This document shows positions 36,897 to 45,195 of a DNA stretch of 64,000 bases, in pieces (position 1 is the first letter of the stretch; each line of letters begins with the position of its first letter). The DNA lies in the NCBI GenBank assembly GCA_017303455.1, contig JAFLBM010000011.1, forward strand, positions 62,001-126,000. Reading direction: 5' to 3'. The notes beneath the pieces were generated by a model. That model had not been told where the DNA came from, did no database searches, and saw only the letters and a program-made list of their open reading frames with translations. Both the position numbers and the translations under genes were made by a program. Source of the stretch: Chitinophagales bacterium (lineage in GTDB: Bacteria > Bacteroidota > Bacteroidia > Chitinophagales > Chitinophagaceae).

Positions 36897-39512
36897 CTAT
36901 TTGATCTTAAACCTAAATCCCGTGTAAAACAAATTTCCACTTACCGGTCCCCAAACCAGTGATGCATCAAAATAAGGACCGAACGGCTGATCAGCCGCCA
37001 CGATCACATCCCGCTGAAAATAATTGGTCAGGTTTTCCCCTCCAATATAAAAATCAATGGGATGTTTTTTTCCAACCGTTTTACTCACCTGTGCATTCAT
37101 CAGTATAAAGGAGGGTGAATAGTTGCCCCGCTGGTAGGGCAAAGGATTCGCCGTTGTTGACGGGATTCTTTTTGCACCATTATAGTTCACCGTATAATCA
37201 AACTTCCACCCTTTCCATTCATAGGCGATATTAGCAAAGGCCCTGTGTTTGGCTGTAAATGGTTTCTGTAATACCTGGTTACTATAAGTTGATCTTACAT
37301 CAAAAAACCGGTAGGCCAGCCGCAGTTCTAATTTATGCGCCGGTTCCACCTGCACTTCAGCCTGGAAACTGTTGGAGAAAGACTTGCCGTCCAGGTTATA
37401 AAATTTCACCTCCCTGGCATTCTCCAGGTCAACCACCACCTGGTTCTGAAAATCATTCCGGAAGAAATCAATGCTGAACAAAGCTTCTCGTCCCAGCAAT
37501 TTGAATTTCTGATCTATCGTAATGCCCTTATTCCAGGCAGTCTCGGGGTCTAATCCATAAGCTTTACCGGCAGCGGCGGATAGAATATTCACATTCCTCG
37601 CACTCACCAGCACACTCATATTCTCTGCGAAAATATTGGCGGTACGCTGACCTCTTCCCACACTGGCCCTGATCGTTGTTCCTTTCACCGGTTCATAACG
37701 CAGATGTAACCTCGGTGTGGCAAACCAGCCAAATAAACTATTATGATCGGCACGGATACCCGCCACGATATTGAAATGATCCACCGGGGAAAATGTGTAT
37801 TCGAAAAATCCACCGGGTACTGCTTCCCTTCTTTTATAGTTGCTATTTTTAAAATCCTCATTGTATTTATCGGATGTAAAACTTACACCCGTCCTGAACT
37901 TATGTGCTGTTGTACCGATAATAGATTGATAGATCAGGTTTGCATAGATGTTCTGCTGTGATGCGTTGTAAGTTGTCATTCCAAAATAGGAATCCTGCTG
38001 GTGATCAAACACCGATAACTGGAGGCCAATGCTCTTGTATTTTTTCTCCGGGAACACATACCCGATCTTGGCAAATCCCTCGTAGCGTTTTGTTTCAATA
38101 CCTAACCCGTAATTATTGGTGGTGAATTTATCTTCCTTTGGATTAAAAGCTGTTTCGCCACCTGTTTTTGAATCGGTTAACAGTTTAAATCCAAACTGGG
38201 TAAGAAATCCTTTACCGTCCTCATACTTCCAGCGGTTGATAGCACTGAATAAATTACCGGTCGGCAGATCCCTGAAACCGTCCTTATTAAAATCAATGCT
38301 GGTATTTGTCAAAAAATCATCGTGCAGCAATAAAGCCGTACTCCATTTCTTGCCGATCTGTTGTGTGAGGTTCAGGTTCAGATCGGTCTTACCCATATTA
38401 TTGATATATCCATTCAGGTACAGCCGTTCCGCCTTCTCCGGTTTTTTTAATTCGATATTGATCTGGCCGGCTATACTTTCATATCCATTTACCACGGACC
38501 CGACACCTTTGCTCAGCTGGATCGACTCCACCCAGGGACCAGCGATAAAACTCAAACCCAATGGCGTTGCAATGCCTCTCGGGCCGGGCAGGTTTTCCAC
38601 GGTCAATTGGGTATAGTTACCGCTCAGCCCTAACAACTGAATTTGCTTACTGCCCGTTACGGCATCATTATAGGATACATCCACGGAGGGATTGGTTTCA
38701 AAACTTTCGCTGAGGTTGCAGCAGGCTGCTTTAAACAATTCCCGTTCCGTCATGATTTGTGTGCGAATAGGGCTGATGGAAGAAATATAAGTAGACCGCT
38801 GCCTGGATGCCACTCTTACTTCGCCAAGCTGCTGGTTACTGGCTAAGATGATTTTTAATTCTTCAGCAGGTTGCGTAACGATTGTATCACTTTTATACCC
38901 GGTATAACTGATCACTAACCGCTGACCACCGGCATGTGCTGCAATCTTGAATACGCCGGATGAATCCGTAATCGTTCCATGATTCGTGCCCAGCCAGATC
39001 ACAGAAGCTCCTTGCAATGCATGGAAATTTCCTTTATTATCTGCTTCCAGCACCACTCCTTTGATCAGTTGTTTATCCGTGGCAACAGGTATTTCTTTAG
39101 AGACCAGGCCCACAGCTATCTTACTGATGGTATCCGCTTTTTGTTCTGCATTCTTTTGCATCAGCTCTTCCATCGTACCATGCCGGTATAAACAACATTC
39201 CGGCAACTCATTATAAACATTATCCTTTGCTTTCTTTTTTTGGGTATCGTGACCGGCATCAGCTATCCGTTGTTCCACTTTACCGGGATTGGTGATATTT
39301 GTATTGTAGACTAAAGTCAGTTGTTTGCTGTCAATATCCCAGACAGCAGACTTAACGCCGTGGCCTTTGGCAGCCTGTTCGATCCGTTCTTTACACATTT
39401 CGCAATTACCAAAAACATGCACCTGTATCGTATCAATTTTTGAAGAAGATTTCTGTGCATAACTATAAAAAGCCGGCAGCATGAATAAAACCAGTAGAAA
39501 ATTATTTTTCAT
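36897..39512 (-). CDS. TonB-dependent receptor with N-terminal HMA domain
   Basis: 871 residues. Signal peptide (1-19, ending SYAQ), then an HMA domain with FGNCEMCKERIEQAA, followed by NELPECCLYRHG, a second Cys pair. Next comes a carboxypeptidase-like domain (about 148-225), a plug (FKAACCNLSESFETNPSVDV, GPRGIATPLG) and a TonB barrel. The HMA would lie in the periplasm and could receive metal from, or offer it to, the barrel. Same GNCxMC and LPxCCxY marks occur in the Cys-rich protein at 41928. Direction of metal movement (import against sensing or export) cannot be read from sequence. Confidence 0.88.
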   Translation of the reverse strand: MKNNFLLVLFMLPAFYSYAQKSSSKIDTIQVHVFGNCEMCKERIEQAAKGHGVKSAVWDIDSKQLTLVYNTNITNPGKVEQRIADAGHDTQKKKAKDNVYNELPECCLYRHGTMEELMQKNAEQKADTISKIAVGLVSKEIPVATDKQLIKGVVLEADNKGNFHALQGASVIWLGTNHGTITDSSGVFKIAAHAGGQRLVISYTGYKSDTIVTQPAEELKIILASNQQLGEVRVASRQRSTYISSISPIRTQIMTERELFKAACCNLSESFETNPSVDVSYNDAVTGSKQIQLLGLSGNYTQLTVENLPGPRGIATPLGLSFIAGPWVESIQLSKGVGSVVNGYESIAGQINIELKKPEKAERLYLNGYINNMGKTDLNLNLTQQIGKKWSTALLLHDDFLTNTSIDFNKDGFRDLPTGNLFSAINRWKYEDGKGFLTQFGFKLLTDSKTGGETAFNPKEDKFTTNNYGLGIETKRYEGFAKIGYVFPEKKYKSIGLQLSVFDHQQDSYFGMTTYNASQQNIYANLIYQSIIGTTAHKFRTGVSFTSDKYNEDFKNSNYKRREAVPGGFFEYTFSPVDHFNIVAGIRADHNSLFGWFATPRLHLRYEPVKGTTIRASVGRGQRTANIFAENMSVLVSARNVNILSAAAGKAYGLDPETAWNKGITIDQKFKLLGREALFSIDFFRNDFQNQVVVDLENAREVKFYNLDGKSFSNSFQAEVQVEPAHKLELRLAYRFFDVRSTYSNQVLQKPFTAKHRAFANIAYEWKGWKFDYTVNYNGAKRIPSTTANPLPYQRGNYSPSFILMNAQVSKTVGKKHPIDFYIGGENLTNYFQRDVIVAADQPFGPYFDASLVWGPVSGNLFYTGFRFKIK

Positions 39513-39559
39513 TGCATTTGATTTAAGAGGAGGAATTGCTGTTAGTACAGCATTTACTG

Positions 39560-39575
39560 GGCTGATAATTCAGCC
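39560..39575 (-). promoter_or_regulatory. Palindrome GGCTGA-TAAT-TCAGCC between two metal genes
   Basis: Perfect 6-bp arms with a 4-nt loop, extended by three weaker pairs. It lies downstream of the HYC gene stop and 48 bp upstream of the HMA-TonB receptor start. It could be a weak terminator or an operator; no -7 box is obvious nearby. Confidence 0.4.
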
Positions 39576-39593
39576 TGGAGAAATCAAATGATC

Positions 39594-39986
39594 TCAGATA
39601 CGGAAGACGTTGTTACGGAGGAATAGAGGAACTTTAGGATCGCCGGGTGGTCCGTGACCATAAATATGTTGATGCAGTGATGAAAACGGGAGCAATGATT
39701 CATTTACAAAATGATCATGCACAAGCGGGGGAACAGGCGATTCAAAATGTATGCTGGTAAAACCGGACTGCTGATCTTCACTGATCTTCACTTTTATTGT
39801 TTCATCATTACAACAGCCCTTCTTCTTATCCTTTTTATCCATTCCGCATTTACTGCACATATCGTCTTCCTGCTGGGAAAGGCTCCAGCCCACCAGCCTG
39901 TTCATGCAATAATGCCGTTGCATTATCACCCCCGTTGAAGCAGCGAGGTAAACAACAGCTAATATGAAGATGAATATCTTTTTCAT
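39594..39986 (-). CDS. HYC/CC small exported protein, copy 1
   Basis: 130 residues with an N-terminal signal or anchor (MKKIFIFILAVVYLAASTG). Conserved cysteine layout: HYCMNRLVGWS, then MCSKCGMDKK, then GCCNDETIKVKISEDQ, a PP pair (GHGPPGDP), and the C-terminal LRNNVFRI. This pattern is repeated in the gene at 42588, and matches small Bacteroidota proteins that some databases label HYC_CC_PP. Role not known; the six cysteines and histidines suggest periplasmic metal binding. It shares a 4-nt overlap with the gene upstream. Confidence 0.7.
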   Translation of the reverse strand: MKKIFIFILAVVYLAASTGVIMQRHYCMNRLVGWSLSQQEDDMCSKCGMDKKDKKKGCCNDETIKVKISEDQQSGFTSIHFESPVPPLVHDHFVNESLLPFSSLHQHIYGHGPPGDPKVPLFLRNNVFRI

Positions 39987-40819
39987 TGATTGTGCTTCCT
40001 GAACGCATTCAGGAATGTTCTTTCAAAACTGACTAAAAAACTATTATCCGCCATCCTGTTCATGTTACTGCCCAGTTGGAAGCGATACCCCAGGTTCAGT
40101 TTGGTATTGCTGGTAAAGATCAGTTGAATAGCCGGTGCCAAATCCATATAATACGTGGAGCGGTCCAGTGTTTGCTGGCCCAGCAATTCCAGGTATACAT
40201 TCAGGTTGGTTTGCTTATAACTTGTATACTCTTTGGGAAACAATAAATAACCACCGGATACAGAGAAATTAAGCGATTGATAATTCCGTTCCGGGATATA
40301 GAGTACTTTATTATTTCTTGATTTATCCAGCACCTGTGTATGACTTACCGTACCGCTCAACGCAAACTTATGCCAGAGTTGTGTGGCAATGATCCCTGCT
40401 TCTATACCACTCTTATCCCCCATCATACTGATCTCATCATAATGAAAAGGTATATTGGTTTTTGATGCCTCCGCAAACACTGCCATACGGAAATGTTTAT
40501 GTAAATCGTCTTTTGACAGGAACCTGTATTTCGTGTACACACTGAAGGACTCATATCTTGTATCTGTTGTGTGCATATTGGCAATGGATATACCGGTTCT
40601 TATCATTAATTTTTTACTGATGCCATACATCAGCTGCGGCATCAGGCGGTTGGAGAAACGGTCATAAATATTGTCACTGGATACAAAGTGGTCTTTAATC
40701 TTCACACTCAAAGAATGAGCTGGTATACTGGAAGCCGGCTCCGCAAAAACATATAACTCCTGTCCTGTTGCCTGTTGCAACAGAAACAAACAGCACAGTG
40801 CTATGATTCCCGGTTTCAT
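39983..40819 (-). CDS. Outer-membrane beta-barrel-like protein of the metal island
   Basis: 278 residues with signal peptide (1-19, ending ATGQ). The mature part is a chain of amphipathic strands ending in FLVSFERTF, like a small outer-membrane barrel (transporter or usher-free porin type). It starts 1 bp after the TlpA stop and overlaps the HYC gene by 4 nt, so the three are one transcript: TlpA, barrel, HYC protein. I know no named family. Confidence 0.7.
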   Translation of the reverse strand: MKPGIIALCCLFLLQQATGQELYVFAEPASSIPAHSLSVKIKDHFVSSDNIYDRFSNRLMPQLMYGISKKLMIRTGISIANMHTTDTRYESFSVYTKYRFLSKDDLHKHFRMAVFAEASKTNIPFHYDEISMMGDKSGIEAGIIATQLWHKFALSGTVSHTQVLDKSRNNKVLYIPERNYQSLNFSVSGGYLLFPKEYTSYKQTNLNVYLELLGQQTLDRSTYYMDLAPAIQLIFTSNTKLNLGYRFQLGSNMNRMADNSFLVSFERTFLNAFRKHNQ

Positions 40820-40820
40820 A

Positions 40821-41306
40821 TTATTGATCCAATAATTGTTTCAAAGCTCTTTCCAGTTCTTTCCCTTCCAGGTCTTTGGCGATCAGCGTTCCGTTCCTGT
40901 CCATCAGGAAGGAGGCCGGTATAGCATAGATATCCCATGCTTCGGCTGTGCCGGCCTTACCGCCATTGTCATTGACCTGCGGCCAGTTCATTTTGTCTTT
41001 ACTCACGGCTTTCTTCCACGCATTCAGGTTATCATCAATGGAGACTGAGAATATCTCGAATCCTTTATCCTTGTATTTCGCATAGATCTTTGCCAGTACT
41101 TTATTGGCGGCACGGCAGGGCCTGCACCAGGAAGCCCAGAAATCGATCAATACTACTTTCCCTTTTAACGACAACAATGTTGCGGTATCGCCTGCCGGTG
41201 TCGGCAAAGCAATCTCTTCTGCCGGCATTCCCTGCCGGGGTTGTGCTTTGGCAGTAAATGAAAGAATGAAAAAAATGCTCAGTAAAAGAAATCGCTGGCT
41301 TGACAT
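40821..41306 (-). CDS. TlpA/ResA-like thioredoxin
   Basis: 161 residues with a signal peptide (1-22). Thioredoxin fold with WASWCRPCRAANKVL (CxxC) and AIPASFLMDRNG (cis-Pro). It lacks the DUF4369 domain found in the two other TlpA proteins of the window. Inferred role: keeping the many Cys-rich metal-binding proteins of this island reduced in the periplasm. A terminator lies between it and the upstream HMA gene. Confidence 0.88.
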   Translation of the reverse strand: MSSQRFLLLSIFFILSFTAKAQPRQGMPAEEIALPTPAGDTATLLSLKGKVVLIDFWASWCRPCRAANKVLAKIYAKYKDKGFEIFSVSIDDNLNAWKKAVSKDKMNWPQVNDNGGKAGTAEAWDIYAIPASFLMDRNGTLIAKDLEGKELERALKQLLDQ

Positions 41307-41320
41307 ATTTATTATTTAAT

Positions 41321-41350
41321 AAAAGCATCTCCCCGTTACAGGGAGATGCT
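41321..41350 (-). terminator. Intrinsic terminator after the HMA protein gene
   Basis: On the minus strand AGCATCTCCC and GGGAGATGCT form a perfect 10-bp stem with a 7-nt loop, followed by TTTTATT. It begins 8 bp after the stop at 41358 and stands 15 bp before the TlpA start, so TlpA expression needs readthrough or a promoter within the hairpin region. Confidence 0.8.
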
Positions 41351-41357
41351 GATTTTT

Positions 41358-41909
41358 TTAAATTGTGACATGATAGATCCTTGTACCAGGTGTCACACTT
41401 TCATTCGTACAGCAGCTGCCTGCTTTACCTGTTTGCATACAGGTCATTTTAGTGGCAGCACTGTATTTTTTGAATTGCTTCGCCGATACAAAATCCTTGT
41501 CTACTACCGTAATGGTCGTTTCACCTTTCAATGATTGCTCACTGACACCCAGGAAATGAAAATGCAGGGTTCCGATCTGCACATGCTGATCGTTCGCCAC
41601 TTTCACGGGCTCCAGGTTGCCGGTCAGTTTCAGGCTGCCCACAGAAAAACCTGCATCTTCCACCGCATTCTTCAATGCATCAATATTGATCGTTGCATCT
41701 TTCTTAAAAACGATACCGAAGGAAGAATTTTTAATATCAGATCGTACTGATTCCACAAAGGGGACCTGTAGTAACGCTTTATTGACTGCATTACTGCACA
41801 TGGCACAGGTGAGCCCTGTTGCCTGTAAAGTTCCTTTACTGAACTGGGCAAGACCCTGCACCCCGATGAAGGCTAACGCCATTATCATAATCACTTTTCG
41901 CATGTTCAC
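41358..41909 (-). CDS. Exported HMA-domain protein
   Basis: 183 residues with signal peptide (1-21). HMA domain with GLTCAMCSNAVNKALL, the usual TCxxC site, ending in AVEDAGFSVGSL. The C-terminal half (about 95-183) is a second domain with a histidine (LHFHFLGV), and three cysteines near MTCMQTGKAGSCC. Probably a periplasmic copper chaperone. It lies 18 bp after the Cys-rich HMA gene and before a strong terminator. Confidence 0.8.
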   Translation of the reverse strand: MNMRKVIMIMALAFIGVQGLAQFSKGTLQATGLTCAMCSNAVNKALLQVPFVESVRSDIKNSSFGIVFKKDATINIDALKNAVEDAGFSVGSLKLTGNLEPVKVANDQHVQIGTLHFHFLGVSEQSLKGETTITVVDKDFVSAKQFKKYSAATKMTCMQTGKAGSCCTNESVTPGTRIYHVTI

Positions 41910-41927
41910 TTATTTTGAAGTAATCAA

Positions 41928-42491
41928 TTATGATTTCTTGCAGCAATCTTTACCATCGTGACCTGGCTTACTGCATTTGCCATCCTTGCAGCAATCCATT
42001 TTTTCGCCATCCTTCTTGCAGCAGTCTTTGCCATCATGTCCTTCTTTAGTGCATTTACCATCTTTGCAGCAATCCATCTTTCCCTCATGACCAACACACT
42101 TTCCATCTTTCATTTCGCATTTATCTGAACACATGTGTTCTTCTTTTTCAGCAGTGGCCGCAGCCCTGTCGTATTTGCAGCAACCGGGTAATTTCTTGTA
42201 AGAAGCATCGGTAGCTTTAAAACCAGCATTATCATATCCCACACCGGCAATCTGCTGCTGTATTTTTGCAGTGTTCGAAGTGCTGCTGTTATAAGTTACC
42301 GTCAGTTCCTTGGATTCCTTATTCCAGGCAGCTTCTGTGGCACCGGCAGCTTTTGCCGCTTTTTCAATGGATGTTTTACACATGCCGCAGTTACCGGACA
42401 CTTTGAATGTTTCTGTCTTTGTTTGCGCAAAGCTGAAGGAAGCAATCGCCATAAAGAAGGCGATGAAAGAAAATACTCTCAACGTTTTCAT
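41928..42491 (-). CDS. HMA protein with metallothionein-like Cys-rich tail
   Basis: Start chosen at the ATG at 42491, which begins a signal peptide (MKTLRVFSFIAFFMAIASF); the frame is open further upstream without signs of coding. 187 residues. An HMA domain with SGNCGMCKTSIEKAA is followed by KLPGCCKYDR and then a tail of some 60 residues in which cysteine and lysine dominate: two tandem copies of KMDCCKDGKC(T/S)KxGHDGKDCCKK. About 15 cysteines follow the HMA domain. Inferred role: periplasmic metal storage or buffering, like a metallothionein fused to a chaperone domain. Confidence 0.82.
   Translation of the reverse strand: MKTLRVFSFIAFFMAIASFSFAQTKTETFKVSGNCGMCKTSIEKAAKAAGATEAAWNKESKELTVTYNSSTSNTAKIQQQIAGVGYDNAGFKATDASYKKLPGCCKYDRAAATAEKEEHMCSDKCEMKDGKCVGHEGKMDCCKDGKCTKEGHDGKDCCKKDGEKMDCCKDGKCSKPGHDGKDCCKKS
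41931..42080 (-). repeat. Tandem 78-bp coding repeat of the Cys-rich tail
   Basis: A 26-residue unit beginning KMDCCKDGKC is present twice; the second copy is two residues shorter. Differences are few (T/S and E/P), so the duplication is fairly recent. Confidence 0.8.
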
Positions 42492-42537
42492 GTTGTATAG
42501 TTTAGTATGAATAAAAAAATAATAAATGTGCAAACAG

Positions 42538-42554
42538 GTAAGCCAATAGCTTAC
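42538..42554 (-). promoter_or_regulatory. Palindrome GTAAGC-N5-GCTTAC between metal genes
   Basis: Perfect 6-bp arms with a 5-nt spacer, 34 bp after the HYC copy 2 stop and about 47 bp before the Cys-rich gene start. A T-rich stretch follows further downstream on the minus strand. It could be an operator or a weak terminator. Confidence 0.4.
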
Positions 42555-42587
42555 GGGACCCATTACATAAACGGATCAAACCTTGTC

Positions 42588-42980
42588 TCAGATGCGGAAT
42601 ACATTATGCTGCAGGTAGGAATCCTGTGCAGACAATAAAGGAGGGGGATGCTGATCGTAATGATTCTCGATATCCGTATTAAACAGGAAAGAAGTAATAA
42701 AAAAAGAATGAGCCAGAACAACAGGCTGGTCAGCAGAAAAAACAAACTCAGCAACAGGAGATTTCAAATGGTCTTCATTTAATTTCACCACTTTGAATTC
42801 GTCATGACAGCATTTACTGGATTTATGCATATCCATGCCGCAACGTCCGCATTTGTCGGCTTTCGACCCAAACCAGTCAACAGAAGCCAGCCTTTTCATG
42901 CAATAATGCAAATTCACCGTCACCCCACAGGTTACGGTGAGGTAATAAATGGCTAATATGGCGACAACTGTTTTTTTCAT
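42588..42980 (-). CDS. HYC/CC small exported protein, copy 2
   Basis: 130 residues, the same length as the copy at 39594. Signal or anchor segment, HYCMKRLASVDW, KCGRCGMDMHK, KCCHDEFKVVKLNEDH, a PPP motif (QHPPPLL) and the C-terminal LQHNVFRI. The shared landmarks and length show the two are paralogues; the middle and tails differ in many positions, so the duplication is old. A full -7 box TATCTTTG lies 10 bp upstream of the ATG. First gene of the metal transcript here. Function unknown; metal binding inferred. Confidence 0.72.
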   Translation of the reverse strand: MKKTVVAILAIYYLTVTCGVTVNLHYCMKRLASVDWFGSKADKCGRCGMDMHKSSKCCHDEFKVVKLNEDHLKSPVAEFVFSADQPVVLAHSFFITSFLFNTDIENHYDQHPPPLLSAQDSYLQHNVFRI

Positions 42981-42990
42981 GAAGCTGGTA

Positions 42991-42998
42991 CAAAGATA
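42991..42998 (-). promoter_or_regulatory. -7 box TATCTTTG at the head of the metal island
   Basis: An exact TAnnTTTG match on the minus strand, with TTTC 18 bp upstream in place of TTTG. The start point would lie only a few bases before the ATG, giving a near-leaderless mRNA. Confidence 0.6.
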
Positions 42999-43063
42999 AC
43001 AGCATTACTGAATTTTGAAAGCTGATTCTTATCAACGGAGCCGGAAAGACAATCAATTGTCAA

Positions 43064-45124
43064 TCAATTAACAAAACTCCAGAAAATACCAAAGCGAATA
43101 TTGAGCCCCGGATAGGGATACCCGGCCGCAGCCAGGTTGTTATTGGTAAATCCAAAGCCATCGAGGTTGCGGGCCGTATTCAGGTTCTCCACCCGCACAT
43201 AGATCTTGATCCCCTTGATTCGGAAATGCACATAACCGGCAAGATCCGGCAACTTATTGCTGACTGAAATACTATCCTGGTAGTAGAATTGGCCAAGCAC
43301 GGGTGAATAGCCATCGGCTTTGTAAGGAGTATGATAACGGACCTCTGCGCCAAACGCAATAGAAAGGTTTTTATATCCCAGGTTCCCCTCATAAGCAATC
43401 CGGTTGCGGGTAAAGACAGCGGGCACATTCACCGGGGCATTCCCGATTACCTGCTGGAAATACACATCGGCATGCCAGTTCCACTTCTTACCCAGCCTGA
43501 TTGTTTTCTGCAAAGAAACCTGCAGTACATTGAACAGGCCTTCCGCCTGTTGCTGTTTGTAATATTCGCTTAAATAAGTATAGTTGGTCAGCAGGTAATA
43601 ATGCCCTGCCAGTTTTAATTTATACGCCGGGTTCAAAATACCGGCAAAGAAATGAGAACTGTTCTCTTTCTTGAAATCCTGCGTACCACCTGATATATTG
43701 AACGTACTACGATTGTCAAAAATAAAAGAGGGAGTACGGTTCGCATTTTCAAAACCCAATTGCACATATCCTATCTTTTTCCCGGCATAGCGTTGTAAAC
43801 TGCCGTACAACTGGAAATCGCCGGCATTCAACCCGGTAAAGTATAATTTACCATTCGCTTCAATATCCCATTTCAGGTTCCTGGTCTTATTCCGGTATTC
43901 GGCATGGCCGAATACATTGTAGAAATTCTTTTTGCCGGAAGGCAGTTCCCCGGAAAGATTTTGAATACCGGCACCCAGCTTAATAAATTGCTGCAGGTTC
44001 TTCGCATCAGGAAACTGGATGATGGAAAAATCATTTACCAGTTCCTTCCATAATTCCCGGTACCTCACGGTATCACCGGGAGAAATTGTGAGCCCGTAAT
44101 AATCCTGGTAATAAGCAGAGTCGGGTTTATAAGCATACCCTGTATTACTCACATACGGGGCATCACTGAACAGGAATTTATACGAGCTGTAGCTGATCGT
44201 ATGCTCAAACCGGAGACGGGGATAGAATAATGGGATCACCGTTGAATCGGTGACCAATGAGTCTTTTTTACCAAGATCATATTGCTGGCGCATCAGTATC
44301 GTGGACTCGGTGTATTTATTGCCACTGCCAATAGTGGTATTAAAAAAATTGGTGCCGTAAGGACTGTCACCCCCGATCTTGGTAGGGATATTAAACCGGT
44401 CTTTATAGATGGCTTCATCCAAAAAATCAGTGGTATCCTGGATACCGCCATTCTCCGAAGCCTGCAATTTATTGGCCAGTATCACGAAGTAATTAGTATA
44501 GCGCTGATTAACCGAACGGAACCAGGAACTGAATACATAGTTGTTATGATTTGTTTTCTGGTTCTTAAAAAAGCCGGGAGAATTGATCATCCGGTACTGG
44601 AATAAAAAATTCCAGTTGGGTTTGATATTCTGCGTGTGCAATACTTCGATCATCTGTTCAGAACGGGCCCCGAGTGCATAGTTCAGTTCTGAGTACGGTC
44701 TCGTAGTATTAAAGAACCGTACCTTTTCCAGTTTCATTTTATATACATCAAAGGAATGAAAACCGGCATCCCAGCCTGCATTGAATTTGGGTGAAAATAA
44801 GAGGGACCGAGAGGCTGTACCATTATTCCCTAAATAAATATTCGTGGCCGGTACCGGGAAATGCAGGGTGAAGTCAGTAATAGAAGAATCCAGTTTGTAA
44901 TTACGGGTAGAATCAAGATAACGGTAATAGACTGTAACAGAATCGGCATTTTTATCCCGGCGTTGAAGGCTGTCTTTACTGCTGCCCTGGCTGGCAAACT
45001 GCCTGCCAATATTACCAACACGATTCCTGAGATTACCCAGTGTCGGATCCTGCGCAGATGCAACAAAAGAAATAAGTGAAAAAACGATCAGCGGGTATGT
45101 AAACTTCCTGGCCAGTGGATTCAT
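43064..45124 (-). CDS. Putative porin (Bacteroidota Porin_10-like)
   Basis: 686 residues with signal peptide (1-24, ending ASAQ). After an Arg/Asp-rich linker, the protein has a long series of beta-strands with landmarks such as YSELNYALGARSEQ, NYVFSSWFRS and the C-terminal NIRFGIFWSFVN ending in an aromatic-rich strand. Length and pattern match a common Bacteroidota putative porin family. An outer-membrane channel or structural barrel; substrate unknown. It has its own -7 box and is separated from the metal genes by an 83-bp gap. Confidence 0.75.
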   Translation of the reverse strand: MNPLARKFTYPLIVFSLISFVASAQDPTLGNLRNRVGNIGRQFASQGSSKDSLQRRDKNADSVTVYYRYLDSTRNYKLDSSITDFTLHFPVPATNIYLGNNGTASRSLLFSPKFNAGWDAGFHSFDVYKMKLEKVRFFNTTRPYSELNYALGARSEQMIEVLHTQNIKPNWNFLFQYRMINSPGFFKNQKTNHNNYVFSSWFRSVNQRYTNYFVILANKLQASENGGIQDTTDFLDEAIYKDRFNIPTKIGGDSPYGTNFFNTTIGSGNKYTESTILMRQQYDLGKKDSLVTDSTVIPLFYPRLRFEHTISYSSYKFLFSDAPYVSNTGYAYKPDSAYYQDYYGLTISPGDTVRYRELWKELVNDFSIIQFPDAKNLQQFIKLGAGIQNLSGELPSGKKNFYNVFGHAEYRNKTRNLKWDIEANGKLYFTGLNAGDFQLYGSLQRYAGKKIGYVQLGFENANRTPSFIFDNRSTFNISGGTQDFKKENSSHFFAGILNPAYKLKLAGHYYLLTNYTYLSEYYKQQQAEGLFNVLQVSLQKTIRLGKKWNWHADVYFQQVIGNAPVNVPAVFTRNRIAYEGNLGYKNLSIAFGAEVRYHTPYKADGYSPVLGQFYYQDSISVSNKLPDLAGYVHFRIKGIKIYVRVENLNTARNLDGFGFTNNNLAAAGYPYPGLNIRFGIFWSFVN

Positions 45125-45149
45125 TTAAATGAAAAGCAAATTAACGGCG

Positions 45150-45157
45150 CAAAAATA
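45150..45157 (-). promoter_or_regulatory. -7 box TATTTTTG of the porin gene
   Basis: An exact TAnnTTTG match on the minus strand, 25 bp before the ATG. No exact TTTG lies at -33. Confidence 0.5.
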
Positions 45158-45195
45158 CAACTGCCGCTTTTAAATTGTTAAATGGATTATTCAAA

